A stretch of 64,000 nt of DNA from Paraburkholderia unamae (GCF_003268775.1 NZ_QLSU01000040.1:1-64000); one strand, 5' to 3'. Shown: positions 7,903-16,084, counted from the stretch's first letter. Notes: a model not told the origin generated them from the sequence alone. Made by a program: numbers and translations.

Positions 7903-9087
7903 TCAAGGGTACGGCATGCCCGGTTCGATGCCCGCAAAGAGCGCGCCTGCGCCGTCGTAAGTCGCTTCGTTGAGCGCGGCGTGCTGCGTGACCACCATCG
8001 CGTCGCGCACCAGCCATTGCAGACGGTTTTCCTTGAAGATCGCCGTGGTGCCGCCCAGCTTGTACGCGTCGATGACGACTTCGAGGCCGACGTGCGCGGC
8101 ATGCGTCGCGCTCAGGCGCAGCAGGTTGGCTTGCTCGGCGGGCACCGGGTCGCCCGCGAGGATCGTCTCCCACGCGGCTTCGGCGGCTTCGTAGTAGAAC
8201 GCGCGTGCGCTGCGATACGCGGCTTCGGCCTTGGCGATGTCGATGCGGTAGTAGGCGCGGTCGCCCAGCCTCGGCGCACCCATCAACGTTTTGGTGCCGC
8301 CCGCCATCTCCGTGACGATATCTAGCGCGGCGCGCGCGAGCCCAAGGTTCACGGCGGCATGGACTTCGGCCTGGTAGGCGACGGTGGGGTAGCGGTACAG
8401 CGGCTCGTCGATCGTGGCCGATGCCCCGCGCACGAAGGTCCATTCGTGCGCGATGAACTTGTTGTGCACGCGCAGATCGTGGCTGCCGGTGCCCTGCATG
8501 CCGACCACGTTCCAGTTGTCGATGATCTCGATCTGCGCGGCGGGGAACACGGCGCTCAAGGGCTTGCCCGCGGCGGCGCCGCCGCTCGCAGGCGTCCCGC
8601 CGATGCCGACGCTCAGCCAGTCGGCCGCCTTGCAGCCGCTCGCGAAACGCCACTGGCCGTTGACTTCCCAGCCGCCGTCCACCGCCTTCGCGGGCTGCAA
8701 CGGATACAGTCCGCCGCCCGAAACCTGATCGGGGCCGTTCGCGTAGATCAATGCCTGCGTATCGGGCGGCAGCGCCGCGAGATACGTGTTGGCGGAACCG
8801 AATGCGGCGACCCAGCCGGCCGAGCCATCGGCCGTCGAAATGCGCTCCACGATACGCAGAAAGTCGGCGGGCGCCATGGGCTCGCCGCCAAACCGTTTCG
8901 GCGTGCTGGAGCGGAAGATGCCTACCTGCTTCATCTTCTCCACCACGTCGCGCGGGACGTGCGACAGACGATTGAACTCTTCGCGGCGCGCGGCGATTTC
9001 CGCCACGAGCGCATCGACGCTCAGGCGCTCGTGCGGCGCGCCGGCATCCGGGGGCGGTTGAAGGGTGGCAGTGCTTTCGAGTTTCAC
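7903..9087 (-). CDS. Group D flavin-dependent monooxygenase, acyl-CoA dehydrogenase fold (IacA-like)
   Basis: This is the oxygenase component of a two-component flavin monooxygenase (394 aa). The fold is that of acyl-CoA dehydrogenases, as in HpaH/C2, HsaA and IacA. Visible marks are FRSSTPKRFGGEPM, a central beta-domain with GGWEVNGQWRFASGC and NWNVVGMQGTGSHDL, and a C-terminal helical bundle. I placed the start at GTG 9087 because GGAG sits 7 bp before it; the longer ATG-initiated frame adds a non-homologous Cys/Arg segment. It needs reduced flavin, presumably from the divergent flavin reductase at 9357. In iac clusters IacA hydroxylates the indole ring of indole-3-acetate. A resorcinol-hydroxylase role is the alternative. 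Confidence 0.87.
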   Translation of the reverse strand: MKLESTATLQPPPDAGAPHERLSVDALVAEIAARREEFNRLSHVPRDVVEKMKQVGIFRSSTPKRFGGEPMAPADFLRIVERISTADGSAGWVAAFGSANTYLAALPPDTQALIYANGPDQVSGGGLYPLQPAKAVDGGWEVNGQWRFASGCKAADWLSVGIGGTPASGGAAAGKPLSAVFPAAQIEIIDNWNVVGMQGTGSHDLRVHNKFIAHEWTFVRGASATIDEPLYRYPTVAYQAEVHAAVNLGLARAALDIVTEMAGGTKTLMGAPRLGDRAYYRIDIAKAEAAYRSARAFYYEAAEAAWETILAGDPVPAEQANLLRLSATHAAHVGLEVVIDAYKLGGTTAIFKENRLQWLVRDAMVVTQHAALNEATYDGAGALFAGIEPGMPYP

Positions 9088-9144
9088 AAGACGATCTCCA
9101 TGTTGGCGGACGCGGAGCCAGCAAGCTCCGCACACAGGAGACAA

Positions 9145-9178
9145 GGATGAGAGAGCGGCGCGAGCGCCGTCAAATTCG
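9145..9178 (-). promoter_or_regulatory. Candidate minus-strand promoter with CGAATT element
   Basis: On the minus strand CGAATTTGACG provides TTGACG as a good -35. It is followed after 17 bp by TCATCC, a poor -10. The CGAATT core overlaps the -35 region as in the plus-strand promoters of this cluster. It would drive the monooxygenase-tautomerase operon. Confidence 0.3.
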
Positions 9179-9286
9179 CATTTCTAATGTCGCTCATCGG
9201 CCGTGCGAATCGGAATGCGCTGCCCCTGCGAGGCGAGGAAAGACGATCGCGCCGATTCTCGTGACGAATGCGCGGGATTATTGATC

Positions 9287-9320
9287 CGAATTGGCTATGG
9301 CCATTTCGCCTGACTATGAT
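9287..9320 (+). promoter_or_regulatory. Candidate sigma-70 promoter, flavin reductase operon
   Basis: CGAATTGGCT at 9287-9296 supplies TTGGCT as -35. An 18-bp spacer precedes TATGAT at 9315-9320 (5/6 to consensus). TGGCTATGGCCA at 9292-9303 is a small inverted repeat within the spacer region and could be an operator. The layout matches the promoter at 3171-3204. Confidence 0.45.
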
Positions 9321-9356
9321 CCGTCGAACCCATGATTTGCCTTGGAGGCTCGCAAC

Positions 9357-9878
9357 ATGATTCAGGCATGCACTCAGGCCGATTTTCGCGAGGCCATGTC
9401 GCGCTTGCTCGCTGCGGTCAATGTCATCACGACCGATGGACCCGCCGGGCGATTCGGCATGACCGCCAGCGCCATTTGTTCCGTGACCGATACGCCGCCC
9501 ACGGTTCTCGCGTGCGTCAACCAGAAAAGCGGAGCGCACGAAGCGCTCGTGCGCAACGGCATGGTCTGCGTGAACATCCTGCGCAGCGATCACGAAGCGC
9601 TGGCGCGCGATTTTGCGGGCATGACCGCGCTCTCGCACGACGATCGATTCCAGAGCGGCGAATGGGAGCAGGGCGAGCAGGGTCTGCCGCGCCTCACGGC
9701 CGCGCTCGCCAGCCTTGAGGGGCGTATCGCCGATCTGCAAACGGTTGGATCGCACTCCGTACTGTTTATTGAAGTGCAATCGATCCAGTTGAGCGAGCAC
9801 GGCGACGGCCTGGCCTGGTTTGGCCGGACGTTTCACCGCCTTGGCCGCGCCAACGGCGAAGCCGCGAAGCACGTCTAG
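9357..9878 (+). CDS. Flavin reductase (HpaC-like; IacG-like)
   Basis: This is an NAD(P)H:flavin oxidoreductase of 173 aa that would supply reduced FMN or FAD to the monooxygenase. The split-barrel flavin reductase fold is indicated by the early ITTDGPAGRFGMTASAICSVTDTPP segment, the Asn-rich VCVNILRSDHEALA stretch, and HSVLFIEVQSIQ with WFGRTFHRL at the end. The ATG at 9357 follows GGAGG at 9-bp spacing. It opens the long plus-strand operon running to maleylacetate reductase and is divergent from the monooxygenase, its likely partner. Confidence 0.88.
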   Translation: MIQACTQADFREAMSRLLAAVNVITTDGPAGRFGMTASAICSVTDTPPTVLACVNQKSGAHEALVRNGMVCVNILRSDHEALARDFAGMTALSHDDRFQSGEWEQGEQGLPRLTAALASLEGRIADLQTVGSHSVLFIEVQSIQLSEHGDGLAWFGRTFHRLGRANGEAAKHV

Positions 9879-9963
9879 TGCTTGCCGGTTCGACTACTGC
9901 TGCGACGTGGCATATCGATTCCCCCTTTGATTTGAGCCATTTTCCGTCTGGAGAGACTTCTCG

Positions 9964-10674
9964 ATGAGTGTGTGCCTTTTTCTGAGCGCAAGCCGGGACC
10001 GGGGCTTGAGCGCGGCCGAAGCGGCGGATCTGCTGGCGTGCGTGCAGCAGTTGGCGCGAGGCGTCGTACCGTTGCGCAAGCTCGTCGCGCACGTGCCCGC
10101 CGCGCCTGGCGGTCGCGATCCCTTTCTGGAGCCGGAAAGCCCGCCCGTGTGCGTCATGCAGTTCTACTTCGACGACATCGGCCATCTGGAAGCGGCAGCC
10201 GGGGAAGGCAGCCCGCTGGCGCGCCTGCTCGACGCCGAGGCATTCCCCATGCTCGCCGGTTGCGACTGGACGCAACAGGCCATGCTGGCTCGTCCGTATG
10301 CCGTCGCGCAACCGCTGCAAGCAGAGGGCGCGCAAGACGCGTTCTGCACCTACCTGGTGGCCTACGAGGGACCGGCGGACGATCTGCACGCGTGGCTTGC
10401 GCATTACCTGCGCCACCATCCACCGATCATGGCGCGTTTGCCCGATGTGCGCGAAGTCGAAATCTACACGCGCATCGACTATTGCAGCGACCTGCGTGCA
10501 CGGCGTTCCAACGCCATGCAACGCAACAAGGTGGTGTTCGACAACGCCGCCGCTCTGGCGCGCTCGCTGAACTCGCCGGTCCGGCAGGAATTGCGCGCGG
10601 ACTTCGAAGCGTTTCCGCCGTTTCGCGGGGCGTCGCCTCACTACCCCATGCAGAGCTTCATCGCCTTCGCATGA
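9964..10674 (+). CDS. Conserved hypothetical, possible dimeric alpha/beta-barrel (EthD-like)
   Basis: This 236-aa soluble protein is not firmly recognised. It looks like two ferredoxin-like halves: an N-terminal part with VCVMQFYFDDIGHLEAAA and a C-terminal part with TYLVAYEGPADDLHAWLAHYL, then HHPPIMARLPDVREVEIYTR. That pattern is typical of EthD/ABM-type dimeric alpha/beta-barrel proteins. A GGAGAG site precedes the ATG. It lies between the flavin reductase and another small barrel protein, in the place where iac clusters carry accessory genes. It may bind or isomerise a hydroxylated intermediate, but this is a guess. Confidence 0.6.
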   Translation: MSVCLFLSASRDRGLSAAEAADLLACVQQLARGVVPLRKLVAHVPAAPGGRDPFLEPESPPVCVMQFYFDDIGHLEAAAGEGSPLARLLDAEAFPMLAGCDWTQQAMLARPYAVAQPLQAEGAQDAFCTYLVAYEGPADDLHAWLAHYLRHHPPIMARLPDVREVEIYTRIDYCSDLRARRSNAMQRNKVVFDNAAALARSLNSPVRQELRADFEAFPPFRGASPHYPMQSFIAFA

Positions 10675-10701
10675 TCCCAATTCGATTCAGGAGACATTCC
10701 C

Positions 10702-10998
10702 TTGGCTGAACCCATCACGATCATTGCGACCCAGTGCGCGAAGCCGGAGCGGCGCGACGAACTTCAGGCGCAGATCCGCCTGCTCGCCGCCGCCGCGCGG
10801 GCCGAAGCGGGTTGCCTCGAATACCGGGTGGCCGTTGCGCAGGACAGCGAGGACACGTTCGTCTTCGTCGAGCGCTGGGCCACGCGCGAAGCCCTGGATG
10901 CGCATTTTCACACCGAGGCCTTCCAGGCGTTCTGGAACGCACGCATGCAGTACCTCACGCAAGACGTGGACATCGTCATAGCCTCGGATTTCGTTTAA
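10702..10998 (+). CDS. Antibiotic-biosynthesis-monooxygenase (ABM) family protein
   Basis: This is a small 98-aa alpha/beta-barrel protein. The ABM pattern is clear: ITIIATQCAKPERRDELQ, then AEAGCLEYRVAV, FVFVERWATREALDAHF and a C-terminal short strand. The start is TTG at 10702, set by GGAG 8 bp before it and by homology starting at the first strand. Members act as cofactor-free quinol monooxygenases or as intermediate-binding proteins. A quinol substrate would fit a hydroxyquinol-forming pathway. It sits 27 bp after the previous gene and 20 bp before the next, clearly within the operon. Confidence 0.78.
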   Translation: MAEPITIIATQCAKPERRDELQAQIRLLAAAARAEAGCLEYRVAVAQDSEDTFVFVERWATREALDAHFHTEAFQAFWNARMQYLTQDVDIVIASDFV

Positions 10999-11018
10999 CC
11001 CGTACAGGAGCATTCCGG

Positions 11019-11603
11019 ATGGATCTCGAACTGTTGAACAAGGAGTTTGCCTCGATCAAGGCAGAACTGCGCGTGCTGCGCGCGGAGTCGGACATTCGCC
11101 GCATCATGGCGCGCTATATGCTGCTTTGCGACGTGCCCTTGCCCGAGCACGGTCTCGACGGCCAGGGCCGCCTGCGCGAAATCGTCAACCTGTTTTCCGC
11201 CGACGCGAGTTGGGAAGGCGTGGGGTCCTATTACGACAACCAGTTCGGCGCAAGCGTCGGCCATGAGCAGTTGTACGAGCATTTCGAGCGCTTTTTCAAG
11301 CCGAGCTCGCCGCAGATGATCCTGAACTGCCACTACCTCACCTGCGAGCAGATTCACGTGCGCGGCGAGGAGGCCGAGGGCCAGTGGGTCCACTTCCAGC
11401 CGTGGATTTTCGACGACGGCTCGTCGGTGCTGCGCTCCAGCCGCCTCAACAACGCGTTTCGTTGTGTGGATGGCGTATGGAAGATGTCGCGCTATCGCAC
11501 CGAGAACGTATTCATCGCGCCTTTGCCCAATGGTTGGGCCACCAACGTGCCCGACCGTTCGGTGCTCATGACCCCCGGCCTGAAGGTCGCCGCCCGAGCC
11601 TGA
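11019..11603 (+). CDS. SnoaL-like / NTF2-fold protein (IacI-like)
   Basis: This 194-aa protein has a leading coiled helix (LNKEFASIKAELRVLRAESDI) and a SnoaL_4-type cone fold: RRIMARYMLLCD, VNLFSADASWEGVG, HYLTCEQIHVRGEEAEGQW and KMSRYRTENVFI. It lacks any cofactor motif. AGGAG lies upstream of the ATG at 11019. A SnoaL-like protein, IacI, is a recurrent member of indole-acetate clusters. The exact reaction is not known to me; isomerisation or dehydration of an unstable intermediate is plausible. Confidence 0.72.
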   Translation: MDLELLNKEFASIKAELRVLRAESDIRRIMARYMLLCDVPLPEHGLDGQGRLREIVNLFSADASWEGVGSYYDNQFGASVGHEQLYEHFERFFKPSSPQMILNCHYLTCEQIHVRGEEAEGQWVHFQPWIFDDGSSVLRSSRLNNAFRCVDGVWKMSRYRTENVFIAPLPNGWATNVPDRSVLMTPGLKVAARA

Positions 11604-11658
11604 AGCGTACCGCAAGCCTGCCGCGCCGCCGCCCTCGCGCAGCGCCGCGCGGCGGCGG

Positions 11659-11686
11659 GAGCCCACGGGCTCGGGCGCACGCGCCC
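11659..11686. repeat. Two adjacent GC hairpins before the porin gene
   Basis: GAGCCC-AC-GGGCTC (11659-11672) is followed directly by GGGCGC-AC-GCGCCC (11673-11686). Further upstream CCGCCGCC pairs with GGCGGCGG. There is no T-run. They may form an mRNA boundary between the catabolic genes and the porin, or limit read-through. Confidence 0.35.
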
Positions 11687-11827
11687 GTTCATGACTTCGC
11701 TCGCGGACCACCATCGCCCGTCACGCCGACGGGCATCATTCGTCCGTCGATCACGCTGCGCCGCGCCCCGCGACCGGGGCGGCGCTGTTTCGGCGAGACC
11801 TGCCTTTTCCCAACGCAAGGAGATCTC

Positions 11828-12949
11828 GTGAAGCCGTACTGTGCAATTCTATTAGGATGCCTGATTTTACCCGTTGGTGCGCGCGCGCAAAGCAGCGTCG
11901 CACTGTACGGCATACTCGACAATGGCGTGACGTGGTCGAGCAACCAGGGCGGTCATTCTGCGTGGCAGATGCAAGGCAGTATCTCCCAAGGAAACCGCTG
12001 GGGCGTGCGCGGCCAGGAAGACCTGGGCGGCGACTGGGCGGCGCTGTTCAGGCTGGAGGGCGGCTTCAACGGCAATACGGGCGCGCTGAGCCAGGGCGGG
12101 CGTCTGTTTGGGCGGCTTGCCTTCGTCGGTCTGTCCAGCACGCGTTACGGCACCTTGACGCTCGGGCGTCAGGGCGAAGCGATCGGCGACTATATCGGCT
12201 TGCTCTCGGCAAACGGCCAGTTGCCCGGCGGCATTCTGTTTCCGCACCCCGGCGACCTCGACAACAACGGCGTCGACTTCCACCTCAACAACGCTGTGAA
12301 ATACGTCTCGCCCACGTACGGCGGCCTCACGGGCGTGGCGATCTACAGCTTTGGCGGCGTGGCGGGAGACTTCGCCCGCCAGAGCGCGAAATCGTTCGCC
12401 TTGCAGTATGCGTCGGGCGGCCTCCAGGTGGTGGGCGCCTACACCCAGATCGATCACCCGGCCGAAGCGGTTCCCGAAGGCGTATGGACGGCGTCGAACA
12501 CGGTGGACGGCAATTACGGGCTCGCGGCCGGCAGCTACAAGGTGCTGGGCTTCGGCGCGGGCTACACGTTTGGCGCGGCGCGCATCAGCGCGGACTGGAC
12601 GCATACGCAGTTCGGCGATCTGGACCCGACCCTCGGCGCGAAGATCGGCGGCCATGTCACGTTCAACATCGGCGAAGTCGTCGCCAGCTATATGGTCAGG
12701 CCCACGCTTCAGCTAGGGGTGGCCTTCAGCTACACGGCGGGCAGCGTGTCGGAAACCGGTCAGACGCCGCGCTATCAGGAAACGGATGCCAGCGTCGATT
12801 ACTACCTGTCGAAGAGCACGGACCTTTACGCGAGCGCGACGTGGATGCATGCGAGCGGCGGCGCGGTTGCCGACCTCGCGCCGGTGCTGGCGGCGTCGAG
12901 CGGTTCTGACCAGGTGGCGCTGCGGGTGGGCTTGCGCAAGAAGTTCTGA
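11828..12949 (+). CDS. Gram-negative porin (OmpC/Omp32 type)
   Basis: This is an outer-membrane trimeric beta-barrel porin of 373 aa. The start is GTG 11828, after AAGGAG. It begins with a Sec signal peptide ending in GARAQ, and the mature protein starts QSSVALYGILDNGVTW, the hallmark of Burkholderiales porins. Alternating strands such as GNRWGVRGQEDLGGDWAALF and a C-terminal ALRVGLRKKF with terminal Phe mark the barrel. Its location between the accessory proteins and the ring-cleavage gene suggests outer-membrane entry of the cluster's substrate. Some iac and other aromatic clusters in this family also include a porin. Confidence 0.92.
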   Translation: MKPYCAILLGCLILPVGARAQSSVALYGILDNGVTWSSNQGGHSAWQMQGSISQGNRWGVRGQEDLGGDWAALFRLEGGFNGNTGALSQGGRLFGRLAFVGLSSTRYGTLTLGRQGEAIGDYIGLLSANGQLPGGILFPHPGDLDNNGVDFHLNNAVKYVSPTYGGLTGVAIYSFGGVAGDFARQSAKSFALQYASGGLQVVGAYTQIDHPAEAVPEGVWTASNTVDGNYGLAAGSYKVLGFGAGYTFGAARISADWTHTQFGDLDPTLGAKIGGHVTFNIGEVVASYMVRPTLQLGVAFSYTAGSVSETGQTPRYQETDASVDYYLSKSTDLYASATWMHASGGAVADLAPVLAASSGSDQVALRVGLRKKF

Positions 12950-12995
12950 CGCGCGGGCGATTGACGCAATCCAATGACAATCCGATGGAGGGGAC

Positions 12996-13883
12996 ATGCG
13001 TAACCTGAACGAAGTGACGATAACGCAGGCGGTGACCGCATCGCTCGCGGGCTGCGAGGATGCGCGGCTACGCAGCGTCGTCACGAAGCTCATCGAGCAT
13101 TTGCACGCATTCGCTCGCGAAACGAAGCTGACCGAGGCGGAATGGGCGAAGGCCATCGCTTTCCTCACCGCCGTCGGCCATATCACCGACGACAAGCGTC
13201 AGGAGTTCATTCTCCTTTCCGACGTGCTGGGCTTGTCGACGCTCGTTGTCGCGCAAAGCCACGCGAAGCCCGAGGGATGCACGGAAGCCACCGTGTTCGG
13301 GCCGTTTTACGTGGCGGACAGCCCGCAATACGCGCAGTTCGACGATATCGCCAATGGCGCGCGCGGCGAACCGTGCTTTGTCGGTGGGCAGGTGCGCTCG
13401 CTGGACGGCGAACCCGTTGCGCACGCATCGATCGAGGTCTGGCAGGCCGACGAGGAAGGGCATTACGACGTGCAGGTGCCCGAGGCGGACGGCACGGTGA
13501 CGCATCGCGCGCGCGGCCGGCTGCACACCGACGCCGATGGCCGTTTCGCGTTCCGCTCGATCCTCGCCGAGCCGTATCCCATTCCGCACGACGGGCCGGT
13601 AGGCAAGCTGCTCGAAGCGCTTGGACGGCACCCGTGGCGGCCCGCGCATCTGCATTTCATGATTGAGGCGCCGGGTTTCGAAACGCTCATCACGCATGTG
13701 TTCCGCGACGGCGACCGCTATCTCGACTCCGACGTGGTGTTCGGCGTGCGCTCGACGCTGGTTGCGCAGTGGGTTCGCCACGAGCCGGGCACCGCGCCCG
13801 ACGGCTCGCCTGTCGATGTGCCGTTCTACACGCTCGACTACGACTTCGTCCTCAATCGGGCGGCAGCGGCGGTACCGGCATGA
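12996..13883 (+). CDS. Hydroxyquinol 1,2-dioxygenase (intradiol ring cleavage)
   Basis: This is an Fe(III) intradiol dioxygenase of 295 aa that would cleave hydroxyquinol to maleylacetate (3-hydroxy-cis,cis-muconate). The iron ligands are Tyr157 (GHYDVQ), Tyr194 (EPYPIP), His218 and His220 (RPAHLHF). The N-terminal helical dimerisation domain and VFGPFYVADSP motif are standard for the catechol/hydroxyquinol branch. The call of hydroxyquinol over catechol rests on the ATGA overlap with maleylacetate reductase, which only makes sense for that product. GGAGGGG precedes the ATG. Confidence 0.85.
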   Translation: MRNLNEVTITQAVTASLAGCEDARLRSVVTKLIEHLHAFARETKLTEAEWAKAIAFLTAVGHITDDKRQEFILLSDVLGLSTLVVAQSHAKPEGCTEATVFGPFYVADSPQYAQFDDIANGARGEPCFVGGQVRSLDGEPVAHASIEVWQADEEGHYDVQVPEADGTVTHRARGRLHTDADGRFAFRSILAEPYPIPHDGPVGKLLEALGRHPWRPAHLHFMIEAPGFETLITHVFRDGDRYLDSDVVFGVRSTLVAQWVRHEPGTAPDGSPVDVPFYTLDYDFVLNRAAAAVPA

Positions 13884-14950
13884 ACGCGTTCATTTACGAG
13901 GCGCGGCCGTCGCGCGTGATCTTCGGCGCGGGCAGCCTGTGTCATCTGGAGCGCGAGGTGCTCGCGCTGGGCGCGCGCCGCGCGATCGTGCTCTGCACGC
14001 CGGGGCAGCACGCGCTCGCGCAGTCGGCGCTGGAGCGGCTGGGTTCACGCGCGGCGGGACTGTATGACCGCGCCACCATGCACGTGCCGCTGGAAGTCGC
14101 GCGCGACGCCCGCGAATTCGCACGCGCCCGCCACGCCGATTGCGCCGTCGCCATGGGCGGCGGCTCGGTGATCGGACTCGGCAAGGCGATCGCGCTCGAC
14201 AGCGGCCTGCCGATCCTAGCCATTCCCACGACCTACGCGGGCAGCGAGATGACGCCCATCTACGGGTTGACGGAGCGAGGCTACAAGCGCACCGGCACGG
14301 ATGCGCGCGTTCTGCCGAAGACGGTGATCTACGATCCCGAACTCACGGTGTCCTTGCCGGTCGATCTTTCGGTCACGAGCGGCATCAACGCGATCGCGCA
14401 TGCGGCGGAGGGGCTCTACGCGCACAACGCGAACCCGGTGATGAGCCTGATGGCCGAGGAGGGCATACGCGCGCTCGCGCAGGCGTTGCCGCGCGTGCGG
14501 GCGAACGCGGCCGACGTGGCGGCTCGCGGCGACGCGCTTTACGGCGCGTGGCTATGCGGCTTCGTGCTGGGCAGCGTGGGCATGGCGCTGCATCACAAGC
14601 TCTGCCACACGCTGGGCGGCAGTTTCAATCTGCCGCACGCGCCAACGCATACGGCCGTGTTGCCTCACGTGCTGGCCTACAACGCGGCGCATGCGCCGGA
14701 GGCGATGCGGCGCATGGCGCGCGCGCTCGGCGCGAGCGACGCCGCAAGCGGTATCCATGCGCTCGCGCGCGATAACGGCGCGCTCACTTCGCTCAAGGCA
14801 CTCGGGATGCAACACGCGGATCTCGACCGCGCGGCCGATATCGCCGTCGAGAATCCCTACTGGAACCCCCGGCCGGTGGAGCGCGGCGCATTGCGCGCGC
14901 TGTTGCAGGACGCGTTCGACGGCACGCCGCCGCGCTCGACGATGTCGTGA
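13880..14950 (+). CDS. Maleylacetate reductase (iron-type alcohol dehydrogenase family)
   Basis: This enzyme (356 aa) reduces maleylacetate to 3-oxoadipate with NAD(P)H, linking hydroxyquinol cleavage to the beta-ketoadipate pathway. It has an N-terminal Rossmann-like domain with MGGGSVIGLGKAIAL and PTTYAGSEMTPIYG (about residues 90-130). The helical C-terminal domain carries the family His pattern HHKLCHTLGG and NLPHAPTHTAVLPHV. The start overlaps the dioxygenase stop (ATGA). It is the last gene of the plus-strand operon begun at 9357. Confidence 0.9.
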   Translation: MNAFIYEARPSRVIFGAGSLCHLEREVLALGARRAIVLCTPGQHALAQSALERLGSRAAGLYDRATMHVPLEVARDAREFARARHADCAVAMGGGSVIGLGKAIALDSGLPILAIPTTYAGSEMTPIYGLTERGYKRTGTDARVLPKTVIYDPELTVSLPVDLSVTSGINAIAHAAEGLYAHNANPVMSLMAEEGIRALAQALPRVRANAADVAARGDALYGAWLCGFVLGSVGMALHHKLCHTLGGSFNLPHAPTHTAVLPHVLAYNAAHAPEAMRRMARALGASDAASGIHALARDNGALTSLKALGMQHADLDRAADIAVENPYWNPRPVERGALRALLQDAFDGTPPRSTMS

Positions 14951-14955
14951 GGCGC

Positions 14956-14977
14956 GGTGAGCGCCCACGCGCTCACC
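14956..14977. terminator. Bidirectional hairpin between convergent genes
   Basis: A perfect 9-bp stem (GGTGAGCGC / GCGCTCACC, loop CCAC) lies directly after the maleylacetate reductase stop and overlaps the stop of the convergent acetyltransferase gene. There is no T-run, so it may act with Rho or as a block between convergent transcripts. Confidence 0.45.
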
Positions 14978-15845
14978 ACACCGCCTGGCTCGTGATCGCG
15001 AACTGCTTGAATGCCGAATCCACACGCAGGGGCTCGCCGCGCTCCGTCTTCTCGATGTGATCGACGATCGGCAGGCCCACGCCTTCGAGCCAGTCGGAAA
15101 GACCCAGATCGTCAGGCGTATCGATGCGCACGAACATGCCCGCGTTGGAGGCGAGCCAATGGCTGATCAGCGCCTTGGCGCGGCACGCGTCGGGCGAATC
15201 GGGGGCGATCACGGGGCCGATCACATGCCCGTCGCCAAAGCGGCGAAAGAGCGCGAAGCCGATCAGTTCGCCGTCGCGGTCGAGCGCGATGCCGCTTGCC
15301 TGATCGAGCAGTTTCGGCAGCATCTCCGAGCGGTCGAGGCCGCTTGCGCGCGTGGCCAGTTCGATCAGGCGCGGCCGGTCGCTCGCGCCGATCGGGCGCA
15401 GCCGCTCGCCCGCGGGCAGCGAGACGAGCGGCGGCTGGAACGCCGCGCCCTGGTGTTGCTGGATGCGCCCGATGCGCGTGAAGCCGAGCCGCTCGACGAG
15501 CGGCCAGCCCGTGTCGCTCGCATGCAGCAGCAGCGTGCGCGAGGCGAGCGCTTCCATCCAGTGCTCGATCATGGCGCGGCCAATGCCGCGGCGTTGATGA
15601 CTGGGCCTGACGATCAGCATGCCGAGCGTCGCCGCGTTGGGGCCGAACAGCCAGGAAAAGGCCGTGCCGACGAGCGTGCCGCTTTCATCCACGGCCACGA
15701 TGCCCTCGCCGATGCGGGCGGCGAAGCGCCAGTCTTCGGGACGGTGCCGCCAGCGCACCGCCATCGACAATGCGTGGGCGGCGGGCAGGTCATCAGCGGT
15801 AAAAGCGCGATAGGTAATGACGCTGTTCAGGTTTGGGTCGGACAC
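14973..15845 (-). CDS. GNAT-family N-acetyltransferase, double domain (paralogue 1)
   Basis: This predicted acetyl-CoA-dependent acyltransferase has 290 aa. The N-terminal GNAT domain shows ATLGMLIVRPSHQRRGIGRAMIEHW, with the Q/RxxGxG/A CoA loop, and GWPLVERLGFTRIG. A second GNAT-like domain follows, with FALFRRFGDGHVIGPVIA. I chose GTG 15845 because GGAGG is 6 bp upstream; the longer ATG frame adds a low-quality extension. It is closely related to the product at 34849-35724, sharing PRLIELATRASGLDRS and GERLRP. The two bracket the amine catabolic genes. The acceptor is unknown, probably a small amine. Confidence 0.85.
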   Translation of the reverse strand: MSDPNLNSVITYRAFTADDLPAAHALSMAVRWRHRPEDWRFAARIGEGIVAVDESGTLVGTAFSWLFGPNAATLGMLIVRPSHQRRGIGRAMIEHWMEALASRTLLLHASDTGWPLVERLGFTRIGRIQQHQGAAFQPPLVSLPAGERLRPIGASDRPRLIELATRASGLDRSEMLPKLLDQASGIALDRDGELIGFALFRRFGDGHVIGPVIAPDSPDACRAKALISHWLASNAGMFVRIDTPDDLGLSDWLEGVGLPIVDHIEKTERGEPLRVDSAFKQFAITSQAVW

Positions 15846-16084
15846 GCCGGCCTCCAGATTCTGTATACGCGTACCGTGACTATCGCATCGCCCGCTGTGG
15901 CTGACTAGGACGATCTTCCTGTTTGTGCACGCGAGCGGCCCGCGCCCGTGATGCAATGCAAAACGCGGGGTTGGACCGACAATAACGCGTCGATTCTGCT
16001 GATTGCGCCTTTTTGTCGGCGAAAAATGCGGTGGCAGTGGACCTACGATATTTCCCATCGAGACCAAGTCGAGGGAAGCCAGTC

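Noticed and set aside
7903..14950. A plain resorcinol (graDAB-C) cluster
   Set aside because: The monooxygenase, flavin reductase, hydroxyquinol dioxygenase and maleylacetate reductase would fit, but the Rieske system, VanB-type reductase, amidase and SnoaL-like gene would be unexplained. Kept as an alternative only.
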